From the NCBI RefSeq assembly GCF_965248315.1, contig NZ_CBDFIX010000002.1, forward strand, positions 2,542,001 to 2,606,000: a DNA stretch of 64,000 nucleotides. The letters run 5' to 3'. Position numbers and translations under genes: made by a program. This DNA is from Ulvibacterium sp965248315 (GTDB taxonomy: Bacteria > Bacteroidota > Bacteroidia > Flavobacteriales > Flavobacteriaceae). A model generated the notes under the pieces. The model searched no databases. It saw only the letters and a program-made list of their open reading frames with translations, and was not told the origin of the DNA. Below, in pieces: positions 1 through 8,592 of the stretch (position 1 is the stretch's first letter; each line of letters begins with the position of its first letter).

Positions 1-588
1 AGACAATACCGGAATTTTGGTATGGCCAATCCTGAAGGATATCGTAAAGCATTACGGTTGATGAAATCAGCTGAAAAATTTGGTATACCCGTGGTCTGTT
101 TTATAGACACACCTGGGGCATATCCGGGGATTGAAGCGGAGCAACGGGGACAAGGTGAGGCCATTGCAAGAAATATCTTGGAAATGACCCGACTTAAAGT
201 TCCGATTATTGTTGTAATTATTGGAGAAGGAGCTTCCGGAGGCGCCTTGGGAATTGGAGTAGGGGATAGGGTCTTAATGTTGGAGAATACTTGGTATTCG
301 GTCATATCTCCGGAATCCTGTTCATCCATTCTTTGGAGAAGTTGGGAGTTTAAGGAACAAGCTGCGGAGGCTCTAAAGCTTACTGCGACGGACATGAAAA
401 AACTAAAGTTGATCGACGAAATTGTGAGGGAACCTGCAGGGGGTGCCCATGGCAATCGTGACAAGGCATTTGAGATTGTAAAAAATAAAATTACCTCCCA
501 TTTTCAGGAATTGGAAAAGTTATCACCAAAAGAATTGGTAAAACTCCGGATGGAAAAATATGCAAATATGGGTGTGTTTAACGGCTGA
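1..588 (+). CDS. accA: Acetyl-CoA carboxylase carboxyltransferase subunit alpha, C-terminal part
   Basis: The alpha subunit of the carboxyltransferase moves the carboxyl group from biotin-BCCP to acetyl-CoA to make malonyl-CoA, the first committed step of fatty-acid synthesis in the cytoplasm. The reading frame is open from base 1 (RQYRNFGMANPEGYRKALRL), so the gene begins upstream of the window and about 195 C-terminal residues are present. The segments FIDTPGAYPG, RGQGEAIARN and GEGASGGALGIGVGDRV match the crotonase-fold core of AccA that builds the oxyanion hole. The ATG at base 22 is internal and is not a start. A rho-independent terminator follows the stop codon. Family assignment is secure. 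Confidence 0.97.
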   Translation, partial: RQYRNFGMANPEGYRKALRLMKSAEKFGIPVVCFIDTPGAYPGIEAEQRGQGEAIARNILEMTRLKVPIIVVIIGEGASGGALGIGVGDRVLMLENTWYSVISPESCSSILWRSWEFKEQAAEALKLTATDMKKLKLIDEIVREPAGGAHGNRDKAFEIVKNKITSHFQELEKLSPKELVKLRMEKYANMGVFNG

Positions 589-616
589 TAGGCTGATTTA
601 TAATGCCAAAAAAAAT

Positions 617-645
617 CCGGGGACCCAGGTCTCCGGTTTTTTTTT
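617..645 (+). terminator. Rho-independent terminator of accA
   Basis: An 8-9 bp stem (CCGGGGACC with GGTCTCCGG, one G-T wobble, very short loop) is followed directly by a run of nine T residues. It lies 29 bases after the accA stop and separates it from dnaB. Confidence 0.85.
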
Positions 646-713
646 GTTATCAACACTTTTTCGTAACTTATAAACAAGGTAAATGTTAACCAATGGTGAA
701 TATCGTTTCTCCA

Positions 714-750
714 TTTGTAAAGTTAACTTAAGGTTAATTCTATATTTTCG
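714..750 (+). promoter_or_regulatory. Putative Bacteroidota promoter of dnaB
   Basis: TTTG at 714-717 and TATATTTTCG at 741-750 resemble the -33 and -7 elements (TTTG and TAnnTTTG) of the primary sigma factor of Bacteroidota. The -7 box deviates at its last positions. It ends only five bases before the dnaB ATG, so the message would have little or no leader. Confidence 0.45.
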
Positions 751-755
751 TAGCC

Positions 756-2306
756 ATGGAAAAACCGAATCCGATTATTGGACGCAAAATAGACAAATCC
801 ACCATAATCAACTTGGAAAGGGGTAAAATACCACCTCAATCCGTTGATTTAGAGGAAGTTGTGCTTGGAGCTATGATGATCGATAAAAAAGGTGTGGACG
901 AAGTAATCGATATCCTACATCCCGAGGTTTTTTATAAGGACGCCCATAGGTTCATTTACGAAGCCATCTTTAAATTGTTCGAAACGTCAGAACCCGTGGA
1001 TTTATTAACCGTTTCTACCCAGTTAAGGAAAGATGGTAGGTTAGAGTCCATTGGAGGGGATTTTTATCTGATAAAATTGACCCAAAAGGTGGCCTCTTCG
1101 GCCCATATTGAATTTCATGCAAGAATAATCCTTCAAAAATACATTCAACGTAGTCTTATCAAAATATCCAATGAAATTATTGAAGAGGCCTACGATGATG
1201 GGACGGATGTTTTTGACCTTTTGGACAATGCAGAATCCAAGTTGTACGATGTTACCCAAGGGAACCTAAAACGTTCAGCAGAAACCGCCCAGAATTTGGT
1301 CATACAGGCCAAGAAACGTATAGAAGAGATTGCCAATAAAGAGGGTTTAAGCGGTATTCCTTCGGGGTTTGACAAGGTTGATAAACTCACCTCCGGTTGG
1401 CAACCTAGCGATTTGGTAATCATTGCAGCAAGACCCGGTATGGGTAAAACCGCTTTGGTACTTTCCATGGCACGTAATATTGCCGTTAATGCGGATGTGC
1501 CCGTGGCCTTCTTTTCTTTGGAAATGTCCTCCGTACAATTGATTACAAGGTTAATATCCTCGGAAACCGGCCTATCTTCGGAAAAATTGAGGACCGGAAG
1601 ATTGGAAAAGCATGAATGGGAACAACTGAACGTTAAGGTAAAGGCCTTGGAAAAAGCTCCGTTGTTCATTGATGATACGCCGTCTCTTTCCATCTTCGAT
1701 CTAAGGGCCAAAGCAAGAAGGTTATCATCACAGCATAAAATAAAGCTGATTATTATAGATTATCTACAACTAATGACCGCCGGTGGAAGCCAGAAAGGGG
1801 GTAATCGGGAACAGGAAATTTCAACCATTTCCAGAAATTTAAAAGCTTTGGCAAAAGAATTGGACGTACCTGTCATTGCGCTGTCCCAGCTTTCAAGGGC
1901 CGTTGAGACCAGAGGGGGCAGTAAAAGACCCATTCTTTCGGATTTAAGGGAATCCGGAGCCATTGAGCAGGATGCGGACATCGTATCCTTTATCTACAGA
2001 CCGGAATACTACAAAATAGATGAATGGGACGATGAAGAACGTACACCCACCCAAGGTCAAGCAGAGTTCATTGTGGCCAAGCATAGAAATGGCGGATTGG
2101 ACAATATCCGCTTAAAGTTCATCGGGCAACTGGGTAAATTCGATAATTTGGATGATTTTGATTCACCGTTTGAATTTCAATCCAAAATGAATGCGGATGA
2201 GGAAAATCCATTTTTGACCAAAAACCTACCCGATGCCAACCAAGCTTTCGGAAGTTCCATGAACGATACCCTTGATCCAGAGGATGATAACGACGTTCCT
2301 TTTTAG
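756..2306 (+). CDS. dnaB: Replicative DNA helicase DnaB
   Basis: DnaB is the hexameric 5'-3' helicase that unwinds DNA at the replication fork and interacts with primase. The 516-residue protein has the N-terminal helical domain (PPQSVDLEEVVLGAMMIDKKG, the opening typical of the family) and a C-terminal RecA-like motor. Walker A is ARPGMGKT at about residues 225-232 and the Walker B region is LIIIDYLQLM. The DnaB arginine-finger region is FIYRPEYY. There is no intein and the length is normal for flavobacteria. The ATG at 756 gives the expected N-terminus. The gene stands alone between a terminator and an independent downstream promoter. Confidence 0.97.
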   Translation: MEKPNPIIGRKIDKSTIINLERGKIPPQSVDLEEVVLGAMMIDKKGVDEVIDILHPEVFYKDAHRFIYEAIFKLFETSEPVDLLTVSTQLRKDGRLESIGGDFYLIKLTQKVASSAHIEFHARIILQKYIQRSLIKISNEIIEEAYDDGTDVFDLLDNAESKLYDVTQGNLKRSAETAQNLVIQAKKRIEEIANKEGLSGIPSGFDKVDKLTSGWQPSDLVIIAARPGMGKTALVLSMARNIAVNADVPVAFFSLEMSSVQLITRLISSETGLSSEKLRTGRLEKHEWEQLNVKVKALEKAPLFIDDTPSLSIFDLRAKARRLSSQHKIKLIIIDYLQLMTAGGSQKGGNREQEISTISRNLKALAKELDVPVIALSQLSRAVETRGGSKRPILSDLRESGAIEQDADIVSFIYRPEYYKIDEWDDEERTPTQGQAEFIVAKHRNGGLDNIRLKFIGQLGKFDNLDDFDSPFEFQSKMNADEENPFLTKNLPDANQAFGSSMNDTLDPEDDNDVPF

Positions 2307-2393
2307 GTAAAAACTCAGTATTAAAGACTTGCTTTAAGAACGTTTTTCAGGAATGATTAACGTATAACCTAAGGGATATCCCCAATTTTCGCT

Positions 2394-2401
2394 TAACTTT
2401 G
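2394..2401 (+). promoter_or_regulatory. Perfect -7 box (TAACTTTG) upstream of the 2424 gene
   Basis: TAACTTTG matches TAnnTTTG exactly. Transcription would start near 2407, which rules out the upstream in-frame TTG at 2403 and supports the ATG at 2424 as the start. No convincing -33 TTG is visible. Confidence 0.55.
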
Positions 2402-2423
2402 ATTGGAATCTAATAGCCGTTTT

Positions 2424-3686
2424 ATGAGTAGGATTCTGTTCTCTTCTATTTTCGTTCTTTTTTCTTTTCAAATTTCTGCCTCTTCCATTCTTATCCCCAT
2501 GGATGCCGAAGGACAAAAAAATCACTTAAAAGCATATGGAATTACCTATTGGGTCCTTACCAAACAGCAAAAAGTACAATGGCTTTTGAACTATAGGGGA
2601 GGTTCCTTTCTCTTGCCTGATGGTGAAAGTATACGTAAGGAATGTCAGATTAGGGGGGTATCCTTCGAGATTCTGTCCGATAATCAGGCCCAGGCCATTC
2701 TAGACGATATCAGTAGCCCTTCCCAAAATCAGGAGGCGGTGATATTGGAGAAGGCACCCAAAATTGCGGTATATTCCCCTAAGGGAAACCAGCCTTGGGA
2801 CGATGCGGTGACTATGGTACTCACCTATGCCGAGATTCCCTACGTAACCGTGTATGATGAGGAAGTTTTGGATGATAAATTGGTGCTATACGATTGGCTT
2901 CACCTGCATCATGAGGATTTTACTGGACAATATGGGAAATTTTATGGGGCATATCGTGCGGCACCTTGGTATATTGAACAAAAGCAAGAGGCCGAATCGT
3001 TGGCCTCTAAATTGGGATTTACCAAAGTTTCGGAAGCAAAAAGGGCCGTAGCCCTTAAGATCAGGAGATATGTTATTGGAGGAGGTTTTATGTTCGCCAT
3101 GTGCTCGGCAACGGACAGTTTTGATATTGCCCTTGCGGCCGATGAGATCGATATTTGTGAACCCATGTTCGATGGCGATCCGTCAGATGCCAACTATCAA
3201 AGCAAGTTGGATTTTGGAAAGACCTTTGCGTTCAAGGATTTTACACTGGAACGTAGTCCATTGCGCTACGAGTTTTCATCCATAGACATGACCAATAAGC
3301 GGGGCAACGTGCCCAAAGAGTCCGATTATTTTTCCTTAATGGATTTCTCCGCAAAATGGGACCCTGTGCCTACCATGCTTTGCCAAAACCATACGGCATT
3401 GGTCAAGGGATTTATGGGACAGACCACGGCGTTTACAAGGGATGAGGTGAAACCAACGGTTATGGTATTGGGCGAGAACAAGATAAACGGCGAGGCGCGT
3501 TACATACATGGAATAAAGGGGAAGGGCTTTTTTACATTTTATGGGGGCCATGATCCTGAAGACTATCAGCACCGAGTAGGTGATCCAAAAACTGAATTGG
3601 AATTACATCCTACTTCGCCAGGGTATCGCTTAATTTTAAACAATGTCCTATTTCCCGCTGCAAGGAAAAAGAAACAGAAAACGTAA
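2424..3686 (+). CDS. Secreted conserved flavobacterial protein (often named 'asparagine synthetase B')
   Basis: This 420-residue protein starts with a signal peptide (MSRILFSSIFVLFSFQISAS) and continues with SILIPMDAEGQKNHLKAYGITYWVL-type sequence that I recognise from a family highly conserved in Flavobacteriaceae. Databases commonly call it asparagine synthetase B, but I see neither an N-terminal Cys glutaminase nor the ATP-pyrophosphatase SGGxDS loop, so that name is probably an error. The segment GGGFMFAMCSATDSFDIALAA looks like a nucleophile-elbow strand-turn-helix with Cys, so a class I glutamine-amidotransferase-like fold is possible. An export signal means it works outside the cytoplasm. 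The promoter box at 2394-2401 decides the start. Function is unknown. Confidence 0.75.
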   Translation: MSRILFSSIFVLFSFQISASSILIPMDAEGQKNHLKAYGITYWVLTKQQKVQWLLNYRGGSFLLPDGESIRKECQIRGVSFEILSDNQAQAILDDISSPSQNQEAVILEKAPKIAVYSPKGNQPWDDAVTMVLTYAEIPYVTVYDEEVLDDKLVLYDWLHLHHEDFTGQYGKFYGAYRAAPWYIEQKQEAESLASKLGFTKVSEAKRAVALKIRRYVIGGGFMFAMCSATDSFDIALAADEIDICEPMFDGDPSDANYQSKLDFGKTFAFKDFTLERSPLRYEFSSIDMTNKRGNVPKESDYFSLMDFSAKWDPVPTMLCQNHTALVKGFMGQTTAFTRDEVKPTVMVLGENKINGEARYIHGIKGKGFFTFYGGHDPEDYQHRVGDPKTELELHPTSPGYRLILNNVLFPAARKKKQKT

Positions 3687-3774
3687 TAGACTTTGTTTAG
3701 CACTAAGTTTTTGGACTGCAAAGGGAAAAGTAGTAGTATGGAAAAAGCACAAACCTTTCTTTGAATACCGAACA

Positions 3775-4572
3775 TCAAGCATCCAACAATCTTTCCAAAA
3801 CCCGTTCTACTCCAAAATCATTGTTGCCGCCAGCTGAATATTTGGCAATTTCCTTGACCCTGGGATGGGCGTTTTTCATCGCAAAACTATAGTCCGCCAG
3901 GGCCAACATTTCCAAGTCGTTATTGTAATCGCCAAAGACCATAACTTCACTTGAAGATAGCTTATAGCGCTCCATAAGCTTTCCAAGGGCGTGCCCTTTA
4001 TGGGCATCGACATGGTTTAGATCTACCCAATGCTGTCCTGAGACCTTTACCTTCACCAAATGTTCCAGATCTTTCATTTCCGGATAGATGAATTCTTCGG
4101 CGTTACGGTTGTGATAGACGGCAATTTTAACGATTTCGTCCGAAACATCATTCAGATTCTCATAGATTTCAAAATTGGCATAGTATTCCTTAAGCTCATT
4201 TAAAAAAGGAGTAGACCTTCCATCAAAATAGGCCTTGTATTTGCCACAGAGCATGGCATGTGCCCCTTCTATCGCTTCAATTTTCGTAAGTAGACTGTTC
4301 TTTAACCCAGGGGATAGGGGAGTGGCGAGCAATTCGGTTTCCCGTTCCCTGACCAGGGCCCCATTTTCGGCGATAACGATAATATCTTCCTTTATGGAAT
4401 CCAATTTGTCCACAATACTATTGTATTGTCTACCACTGGCCGCTGTAAAAAGAATCCCTTTTTTGCGCAACTGTTGAAAAAGGTCAAAAAAGCGTTCGCT
4501 AACCTCATGATTGGAGTTTAATAGGGTACCGTCCATATCCGTAACCACCATCTTGATCTGTGATAAATCCAT
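3775..4572 (-). CDS. Cof-type HAD-IIB family phosphatase
   Basis: A 265-residue cytoplasmic haloacid-dehalogenase phosphatase. Motif I is DMDGTLL at residues 12-18, with nucleophile Asp12 and acid/base Asp14. Motif IV is GDYNNDLEML near residue 215. Between them sits the C2B cap typical of the Cof/YidA group, which hydrolyses sugar phosphates, FMN or related metabolites; the exact substrate cannot be told from sequence. It converges with the gene ending at 3686 and is divergent from yjbQ, with about 95 bases between the two starts. Confidence 0.9.
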   Translation of the reverse strand: MDLSQIKMVVTDMDGTLLNSNHEVSERFFDLFQQLRKKGILFTAASGRQYNSIVDKLDSIKEDIIVIAENGALVRERETELLATPLSPGLKNSLLTKIEAIEGAHAMLCGKYKAYFDGRSTPFLNELKEYYANFEIYENLNDVSDEIVKIAVYHNRNAEEFIYPEMKDLEHLVKVKVSGQHWVDLNHVDAHKGHALGKLMERYKLSSSEVMVFGDYNNDLEMLALADYSFAMKNAHPRVKEIAKYSAGGNNDFGVERVLERLLDA

Positions 4573-4667
4573 ATGTCTTAAATGCTAAAGCAGCAAAGGT
4601 ATTCCAAAGGATTCAAATTATGCTTTATGGCCATAAAGTTTTACATTTAATTTATATTCGAATATTC

Positions 4668-5090
4668 ATGAAGTTTTTTCAAAAAGAACTAAGACTACCA
4701 CCCTTTCCAAGAGGATTCCATTTGATAACGGCATCCATTTTAAAGGCCGTTCCAGAGCTTCAGGACATAAAAATTGGCACGTTACAAGTGTTCATCAAAC
4801 ACACTTCGGCAAGTTTAACGATTAATGAAAATGCCGATCCTACCGTTCGTATGGATTTTGAGAGTCATATGAATGTGATGGTACCAGAGGATAGGCCCTA
4901 TTATGTTCATACCTATGAAGGACCGGATGATATGCCAGCACATATCAAGGCTTCTTTAATGGGGTCTTCAGTCCAAGTACCCATTACCAATGGAAGGATG
5001 AATTTAGGCATTTGGCAGGGCATATATCTTTGCGAACATCGGAACAATGCCTCTGGAAGGAATTTGGTGATCACTTTAATGGGAACATAA
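4668..5090 (+). CDS. yjbQ: YjbQ family protein (UPF0047)
   Basis: A 140-residue protein of the YjbQ/UPF0047 family, small trimeric proteins annotated as having weak thiamine-phosphate synthase activity but whose real role is uncertain. Conserved signatures are HTSASLTINENADPTVR and GRMNLGIWQGIYLCEHR, which carry the His and Glu residues of the presumed active site. I chose the ATG at 4668 (MKFFQKELRLPPFPRGFH); a longer frame from 4560 adds residues with no family support and overlaps the start of the divergent HAD gene. A bidirectional terminator follows directly. Confidence 0.88.
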   Translation: MKFFQKELRLPPFPRGFHLITASILKAVPELQDIKIGTLQVFIKHTSASLTINENADPTVRMDFESHMNVMVPEDRPYYVHTYEGPDDMPAHIKASLMGSSVQVPITNGRMNLGIWQGIYLCEHRNNASGRNLVITLMGT

Positions 5091-5118
5091 AAAAAACCGG
5101 CCCTATGGACCGGTTTTA
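5089..5118 (-). terminator. Bidirectional terminator between yjbQ and rplT
   Basis: Inverted repeat AAACCGG ... CCGGTTT with a short loop. Read on the minus strand the stem is followed by a run of eight T, which makes it the strong terminator of the thrS-infC-rpmI-rplT operon. On the plus strand four T follow, so it probably also ends yjbQ transcription. Confidence 0.85.
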
Positions 5119-5139
5119 AAGCGAGATATCTTAAATGGA

Positions 5140-5484
5140 TTATTTTACTTTATCAACTATAGCTTTAAAAGCTTCAGGATGATTCATGGCCAAATCCGCC
5201 AAAACCTTTCTGTTTAGCTCAATATCGTTCGCCTTTACCTTGCCCATGAACTGGGAGTAGGACATTCCATGTAAACGTGCACCCGCGTTAATTCGGGTAA
5301 TCCACAAGGAGCGAAAATTTCTTTTTTTGTTTCTACGGTCCCTATAGGCATAAAGCATTGCTTTTTCTACCGCATTTTTAGCGACTGTCCAAACGTTCTT
5401 ACGTCTTCCAAAGTATCCTTTGGCCTGCTTCATCACCTTTTTTCTCCGGGCTCTGGAAGCAACTGAATTTACTGATCTTGGCAT
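5140..5484 (-). CDS. rplT: 50S ribosomal protein L20
   Basis: L20 (bL20) binds 23S rRNA domain I early in large-subunit assembly. The 114-residue sequence is full length and very basic, beginning MPRSVNSVASRARRKKVMKQ and containing YFGRRKNVWTVAKNAVEKAM and WITRINAGARLHG, all family hallmarks. It is last in the thrS-infC-rpmI-rplT order. The gap to rpmI (156 bases) is wide for this operon and holds no recognised gene. In other bacteria L20 represses its own operon by binding the leader mRNA. Confidence 0.98.
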   Translation of the reverse strand: MPRSVNSVASRARRKKVMKQAKGYFGRRKNVWTVAKNAVEKAMLYAYRDRRNKKRNFRSLWITRINAGARLHGMSYSQFMGKVKANDIELNRKVLADLAMNHPEAFKAIVDKVK

Positions 5485-5640
5485 AATGTTTAATTTTTTG
5501 TAGCAGGCGGTTTAAAATTACTTGGAATCCGGTTTTAACTATTGAATGATTTTCTTTAAATCAATATTTAGAACCTATAATTTGAAACACTTTGAATTGC
5601 CCGACTCCAGGGTTACTATTAATTTACCTCAATTACTGTT

Positions 5641-5838
5641 TTACTTTAAACGCAATTGTTCTTTAATACTGTTCACATCCGATTGATGTACCAATGTGGA
5701 ATGTGTTAAAGCAAGCTTTCGCTTTTTGGATTTTTTTGTCAGAATATGACTTTTAAAAGCATGCTTTCGTTTAATTTTTCCTGTACCGGTTAGCTTAAAA
5801 CGCTTTTTGGCACTGGACTTAGTTTTCATTTTAGGCAT
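5641..5838 (-). CDS. rpmI: 50S ribosomal protein L35
   Basis: L35 (bL35), 65 residues, starts MPKMKTKSSAKKRFKLTGTG, the family signature, and is strongly basic. It is a small late-assembling large-subunit protein. It lies between infC and rplT in the canonical order. The 169-base gap to infC contains two inverted repeats that could be a regulatory leader. Confidence 0.98.
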   Translation of the reverse strand: MPKMKTKSSAKKRFKLTGTGKIKRKHAFKSHILTKKSKKRKLALTHSTLVHQSDVNSIKEQLRLK

Positions 5839-5860
5839 CTTATTCCTAGTTTAATTTAAA

Positions 5861-5905
5861 TGCACTCTTTTAATTAGTAATCAATTTTAGACCTTTCTGA
5901 GTGCA
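5861..5905 (-). promoter_or_regulatory. Inverted repeat in the rpmI leader
   Basis: TGCACTC at 5861-5867 and GAGTGCA at 5899-5905 can form a 7-bp stem with a 31-base loop in the mRNA just before rpmI. A second compact hairpin (AAGCCCT/AGGGCTT) lies upstream at about 5949-5964. The position matches where ribosomal-protein autoregulation acts in other phyla, but no known L20-leader consensus was recognised. Confidence 0.3.
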
Positions 5906-6007
5906 CTGAAAAGGTTGTAAAAAGATAATCTCGCTTGTTTATGCTGAACAAGCCCTCAAGGGCTTGACTCAGTATTCGTTAAATACCGTATAAAACGGCG
6001 GTTATTT

Positions 6008-6562
6008 TTATTTTTTTGTCTTAGGGGCAATGAACATGGTCATACGTTTCCCTTCCAATCTTGGCATTTGCTCAACTTTACCAACTTCTTCCAGTTCCGA
6101 GGCCAATCTCAACAATAATATTTCCCCTTTGTCCTTGTATACTATGGAACGGCCTTTAAAGAAAACATAAGCCTTTAATTTGGCTCCGTCCTTTAAAAAC
6201 TTTTCCGCATGCTTCTTCTTAAACTCGTAATCATGGTCGTCCGTATTGGGACCGAACCGTATTTCCTTTACAATTACCTTGGAGGCCTTCGCCTTCATAG
6301 CCTTCTCGCGCTTCTTTTGCTCATAAAGGAATTTTTTATATTCCATTATTTTACAAACTGGAGGCTCTGCCTTAGGTGATATTTCTACTAAATCCAACCC
6401 CATTTCCTCGGCCTTGTCCAATGCCTTTCGGATAGGATAAATGCCAACATCCACATTGTCGCCGACCAATCGTATCTCGGGCGCTAAAATTTTTTCATTG
6501 ATTCTATGGGGGTTTTTATTCTCCCTTCTAGGTTGGGGCCTAAATCTTTTTCGTATTGCTAT
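6008..6562 (-). CDS. infC: Translation initiation factor IF-3, probable AUA start
   Basis: IF-3 binds the 30S subunit, checks the start codon-initiator tRNA pairing and prevents premature subunit joining. The core (GLDLVEISPKAEPPVCKIMEY and the C-terminal KGRSIVYKDKG) is unmistakable. The first conventional start, TTG at 6469, would cut off the conserved N-terminal region. In frame upstream lie residues AIRKRFRPQPRR and NPHRINEKILAPEIRL, which family members have, preceded by an ATA codon at 6562-6560 and an in-frame TAA at 6568-6566. The start is therefore almost certainly AUA (giving M-AIRKRF, 184 residues). Rare start codons on infC are known from E. coli (AUU), where IF-3 discriminates against them and represses itself. 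The thrS stop lies 33 bases upstream. Confidence 0.93.
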   Translation of the reverse strand: MAIRKRFRPQPRRENKNPHRINEKILAPEIRLVGDNVDVGIYPIRKALDKAEEMGLDLVEISPKAEPPVCKIMEYKKFLYEQKKREKAMKAKASKVIVKEIRFGPNTDDHDYEFKKKHAEKFLKDGAKLKAYVFFKGRSIVYKDKGEILLLRLASELEEVGKVEQMPRLEGKRMTMFIAPKTKK

Positions 6563-6595
6563 GACTTATTCTTTTTAATTAAACTTAAAATTTTT

Positions 6596-8536
6596 CTAAA
6601 ACGACTTTAAGGTACTACTTATTTCTCTAGTTACCAAGTGGGCAAAATCACTAATCTGTATAGTTCCCAAATCGTCCCCGCCATGTCTTCTGACCGAGAT
6701 GGTTTCGTCCTTTTCTTCACTATCTCCTACGATAAGCATAAACGGAATTTTGTTCATTTCCGCTTCACGTATCTTTTTCCCTACAGTTTCGTTCCTATTA
6801 TCAATGAGCGCGCGAATTTCGTTATTTTCCAAGGAATTTAAAACTTTTTCCGCATATTTTTCATGTTTCTCGCTAACAGGTAGTACGATAGCCTGTTCGG
6901 GAATCAGCCATAATGGGAAGTTTCCACCAGTATGTTCCAGTAGAAGGGCTATAAAACGTTCCATACTTCCAAAAGGAGCTCTATGGATCATAACGGGACG
7001 GTGTTCCTCATTATCACTTCCCTTATAGGTAAGATCAAAACGTTCGGGCAGATTATAGTCCACCTGAATGGTGCCTAACTGCCAGCTTCGACCTAATGCA
7101 TCTTTGATCATGAAATCCAACTTTGGACCATAAAAGGCGGCTTCGCCCTTTTCTATCACAAAATCCAAACCTTTTGCTTCTGCCGCATTTATGATTGCTT
7201 TTTCCGCCTTTTCCCAGTTCTCTATGGAACCGATGTATTTTTCAGGCGTATCTAAATCCCGTATGGACACTTGGGCGGTGAAATCATCAAAACCCAAAGA
7301 CCTTAGAACATATAGGGATAGGTCAATTACATTTTTAAACTCCTCATCCAGCTGGTCATTTGTACAAAAAATATGCGCATCATCTTGCGTAAATCCACGA
7401 ACCCTTGTGAGTCCATGTAATTCACCACTCTGCTCATATCTGTAAACGGTACCGAATTCCGCATAGCGTTTCGGAAGATCACGGTAACTGAACGGCCGGG
7501 AATTGTAGATTTCACAATGGTGCGGGCAGTTCATAGGTTTCAATAAAAACTCCTCATCTTCCTTTGGGGTGTGAATAGGCTGAAAACTATCCTCTCCATA
7601 TTTGGCATAGTGACCAGAGGTAACATAAAGTTCCTTTTGTCCAATGTGAGGAGTTGACACCATTTCGTATCCTGCTTTTTTTTGCGCCTTTTTAAGGAAA
7701 TCCTCTAATCGTTCACGCAGCGCCGTACCCTTGGGAAGCCATAAAGGCAATCCTTGGCCTACTCTTTTGGAAAACGTAAACAGTTCCAGTTCCTTGCCCA
7801 GTTTTCTATGGTCCCGTTTTTTGGCTTCCTCTAAAAGCTCGAGATATTCGGTGAGTTCTTTTTGCTTGGGAAAAGATATCCCATATACACGGGTTAGTTG
7901 AGGCTTGTTTTCATCACCACGCCAATAGGCTCCGGCAACACTTAGTATCTTTATAGCCTTCACAATGCCCGTATTGGGGATATGACCACCACGGCAGAGG
8001 TCCGTGAAGGTGTCATGGTCACAGAAAGTTATGGTGCCGTCTTCCAGATTTTCTATAAGCTCAACCTTGTATTCGTTATGCTGTGATTTGTAGAAGGCCA
8101 ATGCTTCGGCTTTGGATACTGGACGCATTTTATAATCGTGTTTACCACGTGCAATTTCCATGGCCCTCTTTTCGATCATTGGAAAATCCTTTTCGGAAAC
8201 GGTATGTTCCCCAAAATCCACATCATAATAGAACCCATTCTCTATGGCCGGTCCAATGGTCAATTTAATTCCGGGATAAAGATTTTCCAAGGCTTGCGCA
8301 ACAATATGTGATGTAGAATGCCAAAAGGCCTTTTTGCCTTCTGTATTGTTCCATGTGTATAAAACCAAAGAGCCGTCCTCGTGCAATGGTGTCGTTGTCT
8401 CAATTGTGGTTTCATTAAATTTTGCCGAGATAACATTTCGGGCCAAGCCTTCACTAATGCTCTTGGCAACATCCATTGGAGTACTTCCCTGGGCATATTC
8501 CTTTATCCCGCCATCCGGTAACGTTATCTTGATCAT
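6596..8536 (-). CDS. thrS: Threonine--tRNA ligase
   Basis: ThrRS charges tRNA-Thr. The 646-residue protein has the full bacterial architecture: TGS domain (1-60), second-additional editing domain with HIVAQAL, HGxxxD-type metal-binding and CDHDTFTDLCRGGH segments, class II catalytic core, and C-terminal anticodon-binding domain. The zinc site includes Cys337 in MNCPHHC, and motif 3 is in HRAPFGSMERF. It is the first gene of the operon leading into infC, rpmI and rplT. A well-formed promoter is present just upstream. Start and length agree with orthologues. Confidence 0.98.
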   Translation of the reverse strand: MIKITLPDGGIKEYAQGSTPMDVAKSISEGLARNVISAKFNETTIETTTPLHEDGSLVLYTWNNTEGKKAFWHSTSHIVAQALENLYPGIKLTIGPAIENGFYYDVDFGEHTVSEKDFPMIEKRAMEIARGKHDYKMRPVSKAEALAFYKSQHNEYKVELIENLEDGTITFCDHDTFTDLCRGGHIPNTGIVKAIKILSVAGAYWRGDENKPQLTRVYGISFPKQKELTEYLELLEEAKKRDHRKLGKELELFTFSKRVGQGLPLWLPKGTALRERLEDFLKKAQKKAGYEMVSTPHIGQKELYVTSGHYAKYGEDSFQPIHTPKEDEEFLLKPMNCPHHCEIYNSRPFSYRDLPKRYAEFGTVYRYEQSGELHGLTRVRGFTQDDAHIFCTNDQLDEEFKNVIDLSLYVLRSLGFDDFTAQVSIRDLDTPEKYIGSIENWEKAEKAIINAAEAKGLDFVIEKGEAAFYGPKLDFMIKDALGRSWQLGTIQVDYNLPERFDLTYKGSDNEEHRPVMIHRAPFGSMERFIALLLEHTGGNFPLWLIPEQAIVLPVSEKHEKYAEKVLNSLENNEIRALIDNRNETVGKKIREAEMNKIPFMLIVGDSEEKDETISVRRHGGDDLGTIQISDFAHLVTREISSTLKSF

Positions 8537-8561
8537 ACTCTAATTTTTGGCAATAGATCCG

Positions 8562-8592
8562 CAAAGATAGTATCTTATAATCAGGCTAACAA
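8562..8592 (-). promoter_or_regulatory. Promoter of the thrS-infC-rpmI-rplT operon
   Basis: On the minus strand TATCTTTG (8569-8562) is a perfect TAnnTTTG -7 box, with TTG (8592-8590) 20 bases upstream as -33. The predicted transcript begins near 8556, about 20 bases before the thrS ATG. Confidence 0.7.

Noticed and set aside
1190..1711. 173-codon minus-strand frame
   Set aside because: It is fully inside dnaB on the opposite strand with no recognisable domain.
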